Origin: Vreelandella azerica
Lineage (GTDB): Bacteria > Pseudomonadota > Gammaproteobacteria > Pseudomonadales > Halomonadaceae
Length of the DNA stretch: 64,000 nt
Assembly: GCF_013112225.1 (NCBI RefSeq)
Contig: NZ_JABFHI010000001.1
Coordinates: 62,001 to 126,000, forward strand
Reading direction: 5' to 3'
Every line of letters starts with the position of its first letter. The first letter of the stretch is position 1. A model generated the notes under the pieces. That model was not told where the DNA came from and did no database searches. It worked only from the letters and a program-made list of their open reading frames with translations. A program made the translations under genes and the position numbers. Below, piece by piece: positions 40,794 to 50,215 of this stretch.

Positions 40794-41267
40794 TCAACGG
40801 CTACCGGTGCTGCCAAAGCCGCCCGTGCCACGAGCTGAGTCGTCGAATTGTTCCACAATCTGCAGTTGCGCCTGTACGACGGGCACGATCACATACTGTG
40901 CCAGCCGTTCGAAGGGCTCAAGCGTAAAGGCCTGCTGGCCACGGTTCCACACCGAGACCATCAGCTCTCCCTGATAGTCTGAATCGATCAGCCCGACGAG
41001 GTTACCCAGCACGATGCCATGCTTATGCCCAAGCCCAGAGCGGGGCAGGATCATGCCGGCAAGCTGCGGAGAGCTGATATGGATGGCGAGCCCGGTGCGT
41101 ACCAGTTGGCAGTCGCCGGGTGCCAGGGTCAGTGGAGCATCCAGCAGGGCGTGTAAGTCCATGCCCGCCGAGCCCTCAGTGGCATAGGAGGGCAGGTAGT
41201 CGCGGATGCGCTCGTCAAGAATCCGGCATTGCAGCAGCGGCGTGGTAAGGTCAGTCGGCAGTGTCAT
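40794..41267 (-). CDS. dut: dUTP diphosphatase
   Basis: It hydrolyses dUTP, limiting uracil in DNA and making dUMP. The five dUTPase motifs are visible: [39 protein letters not shown] and the C-terminal [12 protein letters not shown] that closes over the active site. It is 157 residues, a homotrimer in the family. It lies between coaBC and algC in the usual order. Confidence 0.96.
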   Translation of the reverse strand: MTLPTDLTTPLLQCRILDERIRDYLPSYATEGSAGMDLHALLDAPLTLAPGDCQLVRTGLAIHISSPQLAGMILPRSGLGHKHGIVLGNLVGLIDSDYQGELMVSVWNRGQQAFTLEPFERLAQYVIVPVVQAQLQIVEQFDDSARGTGGFGSTGSR

Positions 41268-41334
41268 TCAAATCTCATCCAGGTATTCAGTACGTTACTG
41301 CAGTTTATGCAAGTGTTCTGGTGCGCAAATAGGC

Positions 41335-42594
41335 TCAGCGGTTTTTCAGGCGACTATCGGCAAGTCGCAGTGCCCGCTGGATAATGGCATCCGCCAGCTG
41401 TTGCTTGGACTGTGCTGGCTGGTGTTCGCTTTCTGTACCCTCCTGGCTGCGCCATAGCAACCAGGCTGCGTTATCATCACTGCCAAAGCCTAGCCCCAAT
41501 GCAGACACATCATTGGCAACAATCATGTCCAGCCCTTTGCGGGTCAGTTTATCGCGGGCGTAATGCTCGACCTCGCGGGTTTCGGCTGCAAAGCCGATCA
41601 CAAGGGGACGCTTGGGGGCAGGGAGAGCAGCGACACGGGCAATAATATCGGGGTTTTTAACCAGCGTCAGGGTCAGTGTCTCGCTATCGTCGGTTTTCTT
41701 GATCTTGTGGGCGGAGGGGGCTTCCATGCGGTAATCAGCAACGGCCGCACAGCCGATGAACAGGTCCGCCTGAGGCGCCAGACGCTGAGCGGCGGCATCC
41801 ATTTCGCTGGCAGTCTCGATATCAATTCGCTCAACCTTCTCAGGGGTTGGCTGGTTAACCGGCCCGCTGATCAGCGTGACGTTCAAGCCTTGGCGAACGG
41901 CGGCGGCGGCCAGGGCAAAGCCCATCTTCCCCGAGCTGTGGTTGGAAATATAGCGCACCGGGTCGAGCGGTTCGCGGGTGGGGCCAGCGGTAATCACGAC
42001 ATGCCGAGCGTTGCCAACTGGTGGTTGCGGCGGGGTAAAGTGCGCCCTCACAGCGTCGCCGATGATTTCAGGTTCGCTCATGCGGCCAAGCCCGGTGTCG
42101 CCACAGGCCTGCTCGCCAGCCGCAGGGCCGATCATCTGCCAGCCGTCTTCACTCAAGGTGCGCAGGTTGCGCTGGGTGGCTAGGTGGCGCCACATGGCCT
42201 GGTTCATGGCGGGTGCCATCAGGCGCGGTGCGTCACTGGCCAGGCACAGGGTAGTGAGGAGATCATCGGCCATGCCCTGGGCCAGGCGCGCCATGAGGTC
42301 AGCGGTTGCCGGGGCAATAACAATAAGATCTGCCCAGCGGGCCAGTTCAATATGACCCATGCCGGCTTCAGCCTGAGGGTCAAGCAGGGAAGTGCGCACT
42401 TCTTCGCCAGAAAGTGCCTGTAGCGTCATCGGCGTAATAAATGCCTGGGCGCCCTGAGTCATCACCACGCGCACATCGCAGCCTGCCTGCTTGAGCAGGC
42501 GAACGATGAGGGCACTTTTGTAGGCTGCAATCCCGCCGCTGACGCCAAGCAACACGCGTTTACCCGTCAATATGGCCATGCTGACTGTATCCAT
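41335..42594 (-). CDS. coaBC: Bifunctional phosphopantothenoylcysteine decarboxylase / synthetase
   Basis: It makes phosphopantetheine for coenzyme A. The N-terminal flavin decarboxylase has LLGVSGGIAAYKS and the PXMNXXMW motif APAMNQAMW, with Cys in GEQACGDTGLGRM. The C-terminal synthetase has ITAGPTREPLDPVRYISNHSSGKMG. It is 419 residues; an internal ATG five codons in (MAILTGKR) could be the true start. It is divergent from radC with 96 bp between them. Confidence 0.95.
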   Translation of the reverse strand: MDTVSMAILTGKRVLLGVSGGIAAYKSALIVRLLKQAGCDVRVVMTQGAQAFITPMTLQALSGEEVRTSLLDPQAEAGMGHIELARWADLIVIAPATADLMARLAQGMADDLLTTLCLASDAPRLMAPAMNQAMWRHLATQRNLRTLSEDGWQMIGPAAGEQACGDTGLGRMSEPEIIGDAVRAHFTPPQPPVGNARHVVITAGPTREPLDPVRYISNHSSGKMGFALAAAAVRQGLNVTLISGPVNQPTPEKVERIDIETASEMDAAAQRLAPQADLFIGCAAVADYRMEAPSAHKIKKTDDSETLTLTLVKNPDIIARVAALPAPKRPLVIGFAAETREVEHYARDKLTRKGLDMIVANDVSALGLGFGSDDNAAWLLWRSQEGTESEHQPAQSKQQLADAIIQRALRLADSRLKNR

Positions 42595-42690
42595 GCCTAT
42601 AAAAGGCCTTACCTTACCACTGGCAGGGTTGCTTTGGCATGTCTAAGCTTCAGAGACAAGGATCAACAACGCCATTAGGCAGGGACGCAG

Positions 42691-43365
42691 ATGGGCATCA
42701 ATCATTGGCCGGAAGGCGAAAGACCGCGTGAAAAATTACTGGCCTTCGGGCCCCAGACTCTATCGGATGCCGAGCTGCTGGCAATTTTTCTGCGGGTTGG
42801 AGTGAAAGGGCGTTCAGCCGTGGATCTGGCGCGGGATCTGCTGACCAGCTTTGGTGGACTGCGCCCTCTGATGGAGGCGGACCAGGTCGCCTTCTGTGCT
42901 GCCCGAGGCCTGGGCAGCGCCAAATATGCCCAGCTGCAGGCCACGCTGGAACTTTCCCGCCGCCATCTGGCCAGCCAGCTTGCACGGGGCAATGCACTGA
43001 CTTCACCTGCTCTGGTGCGCCATTACCTGACCTCCCAGTTGCGTCATCTGGGCCATGAAGAATTTGCCGTGCTGTTTCTGGATACTCAGCACCGCATCAT
43101 TCGTTATGAATCCCTGTTTCGTGGCACTCTCGATAGCGCCTCGGTTTACCCTCGGGATGTTGCCAAGCGGGCGCTGGAGCTGGGGGCTGGCGCGCTGATT
43201 CTAGCCCACAACCATCCGTCTGGCGTGGCCGAGCCCAGTGATGCGGATCGCCGGATAACGGATCGCCTTAAAGATGCCCTTGGTCTGTTTGATATTCGCG
43301 TGCTTGACCATTTTGTTGTCGGGGACGGTGAAGTGGTCTCCTTTGCTGAGCGTGGCTGGATATAG
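42691..43365 (+). CDS. radC: RadC family JAB1/MPN protein
   Basis: A 224-residue protein with an N-terminal HhH-like region ([25 protein letters not shown]) and a C-terminal MPN/JAMM metal site: Glu upstream and [19 protein letters not shown] with HxH...D. The historical link to DNA repair is doubtful and the function is not settled. It is divergent from coaBC, and the coaBC-radC-rpmB context is conserved. Confidence 0.93.
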   Translation: MGINHWPEGERPREKLLAFGPQTLSDAELLAIFLRVGVKGRSAVDLARDLLTSFGGLRPLMEADQVAFCAARGLGSAKYAQLQATLELSRRHLASQLARGNALTSPALVRHYLTSQLRHLGHEEFAVLFLDTQHRIIRYESLFRGTLDSASVYPRDVAKRALELGAGALILAHNHPSGVAEPSDADRRITDRLKDALGLFDIRVLDHFVVGDGEVVSFAERGWI

Positions 43366-43712
43366 ACGCCAAGTTGTGGGATCATATGCGGCCTTTAAAG
43401 ATTGGCACCGATAATGCGGTCAATGCCCCTTGTTATTTTGGCTGCCCATCTTTGAACCTCGTATTTCCAGTTATTTTTCGGGGCAGCGCGGGAAACCAGC
43501 CAGAGTCCGGAAGACGCCGACAAGGCATCTTTTAGGTCTTTTCTGGCAGTTTTGCTTGCTGCCTGCAAAGTCTTCTGGTATAAAATGCCACCTTTGAACT
43601 TGGGTTGAATAACGGGCTTGGGAAATATCCGGCAATATGCATCCGCCGACTGCTTCTCTGCTCCGGTTTGCCCGACAGTTTTGAACAACTCGCCAAGCGG
43701 TTGGAGGCTATC
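43366..43712 (+). other. 347-bp gap between radC and rpmB
   Basis: The right half holds the rpmB promoter and a roughly 120-nt leader. The left half shows no clear terminator. On the minus strand the stretch codes for protein-like sequence (WKYEVQRWAAKITRGIDRI) but without a supported start, so I do not call a gene. No RNA gene was recognised. Confidence 0.5.
43556..43584 (+). promoter_or_regulatory. Candidate promoter of rpmBG
   Basis: TATAAA at 43579-43584 has TTGCTG (43556-43561) exactly 17 bp upstream. Transcription from here would give a leader of roughly 120 nt before rpmB. Confidence 0.45.
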
Positions 43713-43949
43713 ATGTCCAAAGTATGTCAGGTTACCGGCAAGCGCCCGGTATCCGGTAACAATGTATCTCACTCCCAGCGTAAGACGCGTCGTCGTTTCT
43801 TACCGAACCTGCACACCCATCGTTTCTGGGTGGAATCTCAAAACCGCTTCGTCAAGCTGCGCGTTTCCTCCAAGGGTATGCGTATCATTGATAAGCGCGG
43901 TATCGAGACAGTTCTGGAAGACATCCGCAAGCGCGGCGAAGCTATCTAA
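43713..43949 (+). CDS. rpmB: 50S ribosomal protein L28
   Basis: A 78-residue protein: [20 protein letters not shown], then [14 protein letters not shown] and [14 protein letters not shown]. The family is unmistakable. The start is ATG 43713 with a TGGAGG Shine-Dalgarno 6 bases upstream. It precedes rpmG by 55 bp. Confidence 0.97.
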   Translation: MSKVCQVTGKRPVSGNNVSHSQRKTRRRFLPNLHTHRFWVESQNRFVKLRVSSKGMRIIDKRGIETVLEDIRKRGEAI

Positions 43950-44004
43950 TACTGGCTAAGGGCTATTCAAGCCAAGCCAGGCATCCTATTGGGAGAGTAA
44001 GACC

Positions 44005-44160
44005 ATGCGCGATAAGATCAAGTTGGTGTCAAGTGCCGGTACTGGTCACTTCTACACCACTGACAAGAACAAGCGTAATACACCGGACAAGTTTGAATTC
44101 AAGAAATACGATCCGGTCGTACGCAAGCATGTGATGTATAAGGAAGCCAAGATCAAGTAA
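44005..44160 (+). CDS. rpmG: 50S ribosomal protein L33
   Basis: A 51-residue protein, [20 protein letters not shown] ... [18 protein letters not shown]. It is the cysteine-free (zinc-independent) form of L33. GGGAGAG precedes the ATG by about 7 bases. It is co-transcribed with rpmB and followed by a strong terminator. Confidence 0.97.
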   Translation: MRDKIKLVSSAGTGHFYTTDKNKRNTPDKFEFKKYDPVVRKHVMYKEAKIK

Positions 44161-44210
44161 GCCTCTGGCACACTGATCGGCTTTCACCGCAGGCGAGTTT
44201 GCCTGTTAAG

Positions 44211-44235
44211 AACCCGGCTAATCGCCGGGTTTTTG
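44211..44235 (+). terminator. Terminator of rpmBG
   Basis: AACCCGGC-TAATC-GCCGGGTTTTTG: an eight-pair stem with a T run, 50 bp after rpmG. Confidence 0.93.
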
Positions 44236-44298
44236 CATGGCCGATTGCTCGTGTTTTCAATGTGCGTCATTGCAGTGTAATAGTTGGTGGCGACTATC

Positions 44299-45141
44299 AT
44301 GCCTGAACTCCCGGAAGTTGAAACCACGCGACGCGGTATAGCGCCTTACGTGGAAAATCAGCAGATAAGTGAAGTGATTGTACGTAATGGCCGGTTGCGG
44401 GTTCCCGTGCCGGAGGCTCTGGCAGATGGTCTGGTGGGGAGATATATCGGCAATCTGCGCCGCCGTGCCAAATACCTGCTGCTACCGCTTGAAAACGGTC
44501 AATCGGAACCCGGCGGGCAAGCGCGTACGCTACTATGGCATCTAGGGATGTCCGGCAGCCTGCGCATCGCCCAAGTCGGTGATCTGCCCAAAAAACATGA
44601 CCATGTTGATCTGGTGTTCAGCAATGGTCATATACTGCGTTATCACGACCCGCGCCGCTTCGGTTTTGTGGATTGGCTGGCAGGGGATGAGTACAGCGAT
44701 AAACGCCTGGCACGCCTGGGGCCCGAACCACTGTCACCTGACTTTACCGGCCAGCGGTTATATCGTCTTTCGCGGGGCAAACGTGTCGCCGTTAAACCGT
44801 TTCTGATGGACAATCAGATAGTGGTTGGAGTGGGTAACATCTACGCCACCGAAGCGCTGTTCATGGCGGGTATCGATCCGCGCCGAGAGGCAGGCCGTGT
44901 TTCGTTGGCGCGCTATCAACGCCTGGCGACTGCTGCCCAGGAGGTGCTGGCAGCAGCGATTACCCAAGGGGGCACCACCTTGCGTGATTTTGTCAGTGGT
45001 CAGGGGGAGCCGGGTTATTTTGCCCAGCGCCTGAATGTTTATGGTCGTCATGGAGAGCCTTGCCGGCGCTGTGGCGAAGAGTTAAAACGCATCACACTCG
45101 GGCAGCGCGCCAGCGTTTATTGTCCGCTGTGTCAGCGTTAG
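44299..45141 (+). CDS. mutM: Formamidopyrimidine-DNA glycosylase (Fpg)
   Basis: It removes 8-oxoguanine and formamidopyrimidines with beta/delta lyase activity. The N-terminal catalytic Pro and Glu are in [13 protein letters not shown]. Other features are [10 protein letters not shown] with the conserved Lys, [28 protein letters not shown] (helix-two-turn-helix) and a C-terminal zinc finger C-X2-C-X16-C-X2-C ([10 protein letters not shown]...CPLCQR). It is 280 residues. rlmI follows after 19 bp. Confidence 0.96.
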   Translation: MPELPEVETTRRGIAPYVENQQISEVIVRNGRLRVPVPEALADGLVGRYIGNLRRRAKYLLLPLENGQSEPGGQARTLLWHLGMSGSLRIAQVGDLPKKHDHVDLVFSNGHILRYHDPRRFGFVDWLAGDEYSDKRLARLGPEPLSPDFTGQRLYRLSRGKRVAVKPFLMDNQIVVGVGNIYATEALFMAGIDPRREAGRVSLARYQRLATAAQEVLAAAITQGGTTLRDFVSGQGEPGYFAQRLNVYGRHGEPCRRCGEELKRITLGQRASVYCPLCQR

Positions 45142-45160
45142 CCGCTATTTGGAGAATTGT

Positions 45161-46351
45161 GTGACCCAACGCCTGAGATTGAACAAAAACGCTGAACGCC
45201 GCCTGAAAGCCGGTCACTTGTGGATCTACTCCAACGAAGTGGACACCAAGGAAACGCCGCTCAAAAACTTTACTGGCGGTGAAACCGCCATCATTGAAGA
45301 AGCCAACGGGCGTGCGCTGGGTGTGGCCTATGTGAACCCGCATTCATTGATTTGTGCACGCATCATGTCCCGTGACCCTTCCATGCGTCTGGATCGTTCA
45401 CTGTTTATTCACCGTTTCAATCAGGCGCTGGCGCTGCGCGAGCAGCTCTTCAGCAAGCCTTTTTACCGCTTGGTACATGGCGAAGGCGACCTGTTGCCTG
45501 GGCTGGTGGTTGACCGCTTTGGCGATATTCTGGTTGTACAGCTGAATACAGCCGGTATGCAGGCAATGAGTGAAGAGATTGTCGATGCCTTGGAAAAAGT
45601 GCTCAAACCCAGCGCCATTGTGTTCCGCAATGACACCGGTGGGCGCCGCCAGGAAGGCCTTGAGGCTCAGGTTGAAGTTGTCAAAGGCGAGCTGCCTGAC
45701 GAAATCCTGATTGAAGAAAATGGCGTGCATTTCGTGGTGCCGGTGCTTAATGGCCAGAAAACCGGCTGGTTCTTTGACCACCGCGCTAACCGCGAATGGC
45801 TCAACCGCCATGTGGCCGGTAAGCGTGTCCTGGACGTGTTCAGCTATGTGGGCGGTTGGGGCGTGCAGGCAGCTGCTAGCGGTGCCAGTGAGGTGCTGTG
45901 TGTGGATTCATCCGGCCCGGCACTGGAGCAGGTCGCGCGCAATGCGGAGCTCAACGGCGTTCACGAGCAGGTGGCGATTGCCGAAGCCGACGCCTTTGAT
46001 GCCCTGGCAGCGCTCAAGGCAGATGGCGAACAGTTTGATGTAGTCGTGCTCGACCCGCCCGCCTTTATCAAGAAGCGCAAGGATATTCCCAACGGCGAAC
46101 GCGCCTATGCGCGTCTTAATCGTGAAGCCATGCGTTTGCTGGGCCGGGATGGTCTGCTGCTGTCAGCTTCCTGCTCCATGCATCTGGCGCCAGAGCGCCT
46201 GGTTGACGTGGTGCGTGGCTCGGTGCGTCATCAGGATCGCCATGGCCAGATTATTTTCCAGGGTCATCAGGGGCCTGATCATCCTGTGCATCCGGCGATT
46301 GCCGAAACTGCCTATCTCAAGGCGTTGGGAGTGCGGGTTTTCCGCGATTGA
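45161..46351 (+). CDS. rlmI: 23S rRNA (cytosine-1962-C5)-methyltransferase RlmI
   Basis: A SAM methyltransferase of 23S rRNA. The N-terminal PUA domain (LRLNKNAERRLKAGHLWIYSNEV) is followed by an EEHEE linker and the Rossmann core with RVLDVFSYVGGWGVQAA, the motif VVLDPPAFIKKRKD and the catalytic-region Cys in SASCSMHLAPE. From the GTG at 45161 it is 396 residues, identical in length to E. coli RlmI, and GGAG lies 6 bases upstream. A TTG four codons earlier is less likely. Confidence 0.92.
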   Translation: MTQRLRLNKNAERRLKAGHLWIYSNEVDTKETPLKNFTGGETAIIEEANGRALGVAYVNPHSLICARIMSRDPSMRLDRSLFIHRFNQALALREQLFSKPFYRLVHGEGDLLPGLVVDRFGDILVVQLNTAGMQAMSEEIVDALEKVLKPSAIVFRNDTGGRRQEGLEAQVEVVKGELPDEILIEENGVHFVVPVLNGQKTGWFFDHRANREWLNRHVAGKRVLDVFSYVGGWGVQAAASGASEVLCVDSSGPALEQVARNAELNGVHEQVAIAEADAFDALAALKADGEQFDVVVLDPPAFIKKRKDIPNGERAYARLNREAMRLLGRDGLLLSASCSMHLAPERLVDVVRGSVRHQDRHGQIIFQGHQGPDHPVHPAIAETAYLKALGVRVFRD

Positions 46352-46408
46352 TTCTCTATAAAAAAATCACCTGCCCTTTTTGAAAATTTGCTGTTTTTTC
46401 TTCTGTAA

Positions 46409-46432
46409 AGCGCCTGTGAAGGCGTTTTTTTG
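46409..46432 (+). terminator. Terminator of mutM-rlmI
   Basis: AGCGCC-TGTGAA-GGCG followed by seven T, 57 bp after the rlmI stop. Confidence 0.85.
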
Positions 46433-46514
46433 TTTTCCTGTTTTGAGTATAAGAAAGGCGTCTGCCTGTGCTGTAATAACCATATTGACGCTAACCCGAC
46501 ACAGGAGAAACATC

Positions 46515-47627
46515 ATGCAGGTTGCCGTTCCCAAGGAAATCAAGAACCACGAGTATCGTGTTGCATTGACGCCAACCGGTGCTCGCGAGCTATCCGGTCG
46601 CGGCCATCAGGTGGTGGTTCAGGCGGGTGCTGGTGAAGGCGCCGGTTTTAGTGATGCCGACTACGAAGCCGCAGGTGCGCACATTGAAGCGGATGTTGAA
46701 ACACTGTGGCAGAACGCAGAATTGATCCTGAAGGTAAAAGAGCCGCAGCCGGAAGAAGTGGCTCGCCTTAAGCCTGAGCACACCCTGTTTACTTACCTGC
46801 ATCTGGCCGCAGAAGAATCGCTGACCCAGGGGCTGATGGAAAGCGGTGCCACCTGTATCGCTTACGAAACCATCACGGATACGCGCGGCGGTCTGCCGCT
46901 GCTGGCGCCAATGAGCACGGTCGCCGGACGTATGGCAGTTCAGGCGGGTGCCCATAGCCTCGAGAAAGCCCAGGGCGGTGCGGGGGTTCTGCTGCCCGGC
47001 GTGCCGGGGTGGCACCAGCAAAAGTCACCGTGATTGGTGGCGGTGTTGTGGGTGAAAACGCGGCGCGTATGGCGCTGGGCCTGGGGGCGGATGTGACCAT
47101 TCTGGATAAGTCACTGCCGCGTCTGGAAGTGTTGGATGACCGCTATCAGGGGCGGATCAAACCGTCTACTCAACCGCTGATGCGTTGGACTACGCGGCGC
47201 GCGAATCCGATATGATCATTGGTGCGGTGCTGATTCCCGGGCGGCAGCGCCCAAGCTGATTAGCCGTGAAATGCTGGGCATCATGAAGCCAGGCAGCGTA
47301 TTGGTCGATGTGGCTATTGACCAGGGCGGCTGTTTCGAGACCAGCAAGCCCACCACCCATGCCGAGCCGACCTACATCGTGGATGGCGTTGTGCATTACT
47401 GTGTGGCGAATATGCCGGGCGCTGTGGCACGTACCTCCACTCAGGGGTTGACCAATGCCACCCTGCCTTTTGTGCTGGCGCTGGCGGATAAAGGCTGGCA
47501 GCAGGCGCTGCGTGATGACCCGCATTTCCTGCCGGGGCTGAATGTCCACGCTGGCAAGGTCACCTATCAGGCGGTTGCCAAAGCCTTTGGCCTTGAGAGT
47601 GTTGACCCTGCCAGTGTGGTGAACTGA
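46515..47627 (+). CDS. ald: Alanine dehydrogenase, three apparent single-base deletions
   Basis: An NAD-dependent enzyme interconverting alanine with pyruvate and ammonia. Substrate residues Lys (LILKVKEPQ) and His ([10 protein letters not shown]) and the nucleotide fold [20 protein letters not shown] are present, as is the C-terminal [20 protein letters not shown]. Three missing bases within about 235 bp break it: one G at 47006-47009 (giving [15 protein letters not shown]), one A at 47159-47161 (giving [15 protein letters not shown]) and one G at 47239-47241 (giving [14 protein letters not shown]). The restored length is exactly 371 residues, standard for Ald. Unlike most other affected genes it is not essential, so true decay is less easily excluded here. 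Confidence 0.88.
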
Positions 47628-47656
47628 TACATCCAGCAGCCAAGTGCTAATAAGTG

Positions 47657-47905
47657 TCAATAATGCGGCGGTATCTCGTCTTCAGGGCGGGATAGCGCGG
47701 TTTCGTTATCGGTTTGCTGGCCTTTTTGTTGTTCATGCAGACGTTGGCGCATCAGGTCGCTGATGCGTTCAAGTTTATCCAGGCGCTTGGCCTGTTGGGC
47801 CACTGTGTGATCAAGTGTGTCCAGCCAGTCTTCCTGGAAGGCCAGGCGGGTCTCAAGCGTTTCAATTCGTTGGTAAAGCTCAGCGGGCGATAATGTTTCG
47901 GTCAT
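47657..47905 (-). CDS. slyX: SlyX-like coiled-coil protein
   Basis: An 82-residue protein (MTETLSPAELYQRIETLETRL...), mostly coiled coil, with the family end RPEDEIPPHY (SlyX proteins end with a similar Pro-Pro-His-Tyr). The function is unknown. It is convergent with ald and divergent from the cold-shock-domain gene. Confidence 0.88.
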   Translation of the reverse strand: MTETLSPAELYQRIETLETRLAFQEDWLDTLDHTVAQQAKRLDKLERISDLMRQRLHEQQKGQQTDNETALSRPEDEIPPHY

Positions 47906-48019
47906 GGTAACATCGCACTCTTGTAAAAGTATGACCGCTGCAAGCATGCAGCGGTAAGTAGTTGGACGAGATATTGTCCTTTGTCTGTTACCTATACAAC
48001 AAGAGAGCCTTTTATATTT

Positions 48020-48571
48020 ATGAATCCGAAAGTTGTTTTTCGCTGCTTTTTTATTAGTGTCTTGCTTGCGGCCCCAGCGCCTTTGCTGCTGGCCGCCATG
48101 GTGCATCTGTTCAATGCGGAGCTTGCAGCGTCGTGGATGTCTGAACTGGCGGTAAGCGGTATCGCTAGCATTTACCTGGCGTTTGCCGTTGGCAGCTTTA
48201 TAGTCATTCTGTTGGGCGCCCTGGGAGCTGCCGCACTGGCACCGCCGATGCTGGTAACGCCAGAGGTGGCGCAGGTGGCCAAACCTGCTCAGCGGCAGTC
48301 AGAGCCAGACGAAGAGGAACTGCAATATGACGACGATCAAGAAGATATCATTGACCCCAATGATGGTCGTGAAGAAGGTGAGGTAAAGTGGTTCAACACC
48401 AATAAGGGTTATGGCTTTATCACCCGCGATAATGGCGAGGATGTGTTTGTACATTTTCGCGCTATTCGTGGGCGCGGGCCGCGTATGCTCGCGGAAGGGC
48501 AGACTGTACGCTATTACGTGATTGAAAATGATCGTGGCTTACAAGCCGATGACGTCAGTATTATTGATTGA
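48020..48571 (+). CDS. Membrane-anchored cold-shock-domain protein
   Basis: A 183-residue two-part protein. Residues ~5-30 (VVFRCFFISVLLAAPAPLLL) and ~45-75 (IASIYLAFAVGSFIVILLGA) form two membrane helices. An acidic linker (EPDEEELQYDDDQEDIIDP) follows, and then a complete cold-shock domain: GEVKWFNTNKGYGFITRD with RNP1 and DVFVHFRAI with RNP2. The domain should face the cytoplasm if the hairpin topology holds. Cold-shock domains bind single-stranded nucleic acid; tethering one to the membrane is unusual. The start at ATG 48020 follows AAGAGAG by about 12 bases; an earlier TTG at 47981 is possible. Confidence 0.82.
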   Translation: MNPKVVFRCFFISVLLAAPAPLLLAAMVHLFNAELAASWMSELAVSGIASIYLAFAVGSFIVILLGALGAAALAPPMLVTPEVAQVAKPAQRQSEPDEEELQYDDDQEDIIDPNDGREEGEVKWFNTNKGYGFITRDNGEDVFVHFRAIRGRGPRMLAEGQTVRYYVIENDRGLQADDVSIID

Positions 48572-48591
48572 CTGAACGGCAACACCCGGTT

Positions 48592-48620
48592 CAACGGCCT
48601 CGCTTTGCGGGGCCGTTGGC
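48592..48620 (+). terminator. Hairpin after the cold-shock-domain gene
   Basis: CAACGGCC ... GGCCGTTG is a perfect 8-bp stem followed by GCGTTTA. The T stretch is weak. It lies 20 bp after the stop and 25 bp before the end of the converging hypothetical gene. Confidence 0.6.
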
Positions 48621-48644
48621 GTTTATGGGGGAGTCATGCAATGA

Positions 48645-49034
48645 TTAGCGGCCGGAATCTGGCCAGTGAATGGCGCCTTCCTTGCCACCGGGGAGCACCT
48701 GCCAGAAACGGTCAGGGTCAGCACCCGGATGCCAACCGCCCAGCGAGCAGCGTACCTCGGACTGCAATACTTCGGCGGCTTCCTGTGCCGCTTCCTGATC
48801 TGTGTGCCAAGGCATATGCGGGCTATCGAACCATAGGCTGGCATAGCCGTCGGCGGCTTTTTCCACCAGCAGGATAGGCACACTATGCCCGTTATATTGG
48901 CCTTGAGTGCGCCAGCGCTGCTTGCCTGCCGGTGAGAGCGGTGGGGCCTTGAGTCTATCTCCCAGCCAGGCATTCAGTGCATCATGCGATGCCTGGGCCA
49001 GGTAGATTTCGATATCCGGGTACGGCTCCATCAT
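48645..49034 (-). CDS. Conserved protein of unknown function in the dap operon
   Basis: About 129 residues, soluble, with no signal peptide: [23 protein letters not shown], then [22 protein letters not shown] and [19 protein letters not shown]. Trp and Asp in [10 protein letters not shown] stand out. It begins inside the dapE stop (overlapping TGA/ATG), so it is the last gene of the map-glnD-dapC-yffB-dapD-dapE unit. I have seen unnamed proteins of this kind beside dapE in Pseudomonas relatives but know no function. Confidence 0.8.
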   Translation of the reverse strand: MMEPYPDIEIYLAQASHDALNAWLGDRLKAPPLSPAGKQRWRTQGQYNGHSVPILLVEKAADGYASLWFDSPHMPWHTDQEAAQEAAEVLQSEVRCSLGGWHPGADPDRFWQVLPGGKEGAIHWPDSGR

Positions 49035-50215
49035 GCAATCCCTTTTGAGTGGCTTTCAGCCTTGACGAACAGCGCTTCCAGCGTTGCTGAATAGATGCGG
49101 CTGAGGTCATCCAGATCCGCTGCGCGAATACGTTCGTTGACCTTATGGATCGTATCATTGAGCGGTCCGAGTTCCACTACCTGGGCACCGAGGGTGGCAA
49201 TAAAACGCCCATCAGAGGTGCCGCCTGACGTGGAGAGTGTCGGGCGCCGACCGGTCACCGCCTCGACACCCTGGATGGCAGCATCCACCAGAGCACCTTC
49301 GGCGGTCAGAAAGGGCTCGCCGTTAAGCGTCCAGTCCAGGCTGTACTCAAGCCCATGAGCATCCAGAATAGCGGTGGTCCGCGCCTGGAGTTGCTCATGG
49401 GTGACTTCAGTAGAAAAACGGAAGTTGAATATCACCTCGACGTCACCGGGAATGACATTGGTGGCGCCAGAGCCTGCACGGATATTGGAGACCTGAAAGC
49501 TGGTGGCCGGGAAAAATTCGTTACCGTGATCCCAGTGTTCATTCGCCAGCGTACCCAGGGCGGGCAGAGCCTGATGAATCGGATTGCGGGCCAGGTGAGG
49601 ATAAGCCACATGGCCTTGCACGCCCTTGATATGCAGCACGCCACCTAGGGAGCCACGGCGACCATTCTTGATCATATCGCCCAGTTCACGGGTGGAGGAC
49701 GGCTCGCCGACGATGCAGTAATCCAGCCGTTCGTGGGTTTCGCGCAGATGTTCGACCACGGCGCGAGTGCCATCAATGGCTGGGCCTTCCTCATCCGAGG
49801 TGATCAGAAAGGCAATGCGGCCGTCATGATCCGGGTACTGCTCAACAAAATGTTCAACGGCGGTGATCATGGCGGCCAGGCTGCCTTTCATATCGGAAGC
49901 CCCACGGCCGCACAGCATGCCGTGGTCATCAATGCACGGCTCAAAAGGCGGAAACTCCCAATGGGTTGACGGCCCGCTGGGTACGACATCCGTATGCCCG
50001 GCAAACGCCAGTACGGGGCCGTGGTGGCCGCGCATCGCCCAGAAGTTATCGACATCGCCAAAGGGCAGCCTTTCGATATGAAAACCGAGCGCCTCCAGGC
50101 GCTCGATCAGGACGTCCTGACAGCCTTCGTCATCGGGCGTCACCGAAGGGCGGCGCAGCAGATCAAACGCCAGCTGCAACGTCGGTGACAGGGCATCCGG
50201 TTCAGTTATGGGCAT
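49031..50215 (-). CDS. dapE: Succinyl-diaminopimelate desuccinylase
   Basis: A di-zinc M20 hydrolase in lysine and peptidoglycan precursor synthesis. Metal ligands are in [10 protein letters not shown] (His), [12 protein letters not shown] (Asp), SDEEGPA (catalytic Glu and ligand Glu) and a late His in [11 protein letters not shown]. It is 394 residues, a little longer than E. coli (375), with extra sequence at the C-terminus. The ATG overlaps the end of dapD by 14 bp. Confidence 0.95.
   Translation of the reverse strand: MPITEPDALSPTLQLAFDLLRRPSVTPDDEGCQDVLIERLEALGFHIERLPFGDVDNFWAMRGHHGPVLAFAGHTDVVPSGPSTHWEFPPFEPCIDDHGMLCGRGASDMKGSLAAMITAVEHFVEQYPDHDGRIAFLITSDEEGPAIDGTRAVVEHLRETHERLDYCIVGEPSSTRELGDMIKNGRRGSLGGVLHIKGVQGHVAYPHLARNPIHQALPALGTLANEHWDHGNEFFPATSFQVSNIRAGSGATNVIPGDVEVIFNFRFSTEVTHEQLQARTTAILDAHGLEYSLDWTLNGEPFLTAEGALVDAAIQGVEAVTGRRPTLSTSGGTSDGRFIATLGAQVVELGPLNDTIHKVNERIRAADLDDLSRIYSATLEALFVKAESHSKGIA

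Noticed and set aside
43395..43712. Protein-like minus-strand reading frame between radC and rpmB
   Set aside because: It only reaches a start codon by running through rpmB and has no ribosome binding site; nothing recognisable apart from a plausible-looking composition.
46515..47627. Clustered frame breaks in ald, recJ, tsf and others as genuine pseudogenes or as a new recoding/slippage mechanism
   Set aside because: The breaks are plain single-base length errors in homopolymers, hit essential genes, lack stimulatory signals and leave the encoded protein perfectly conserved on both sides.
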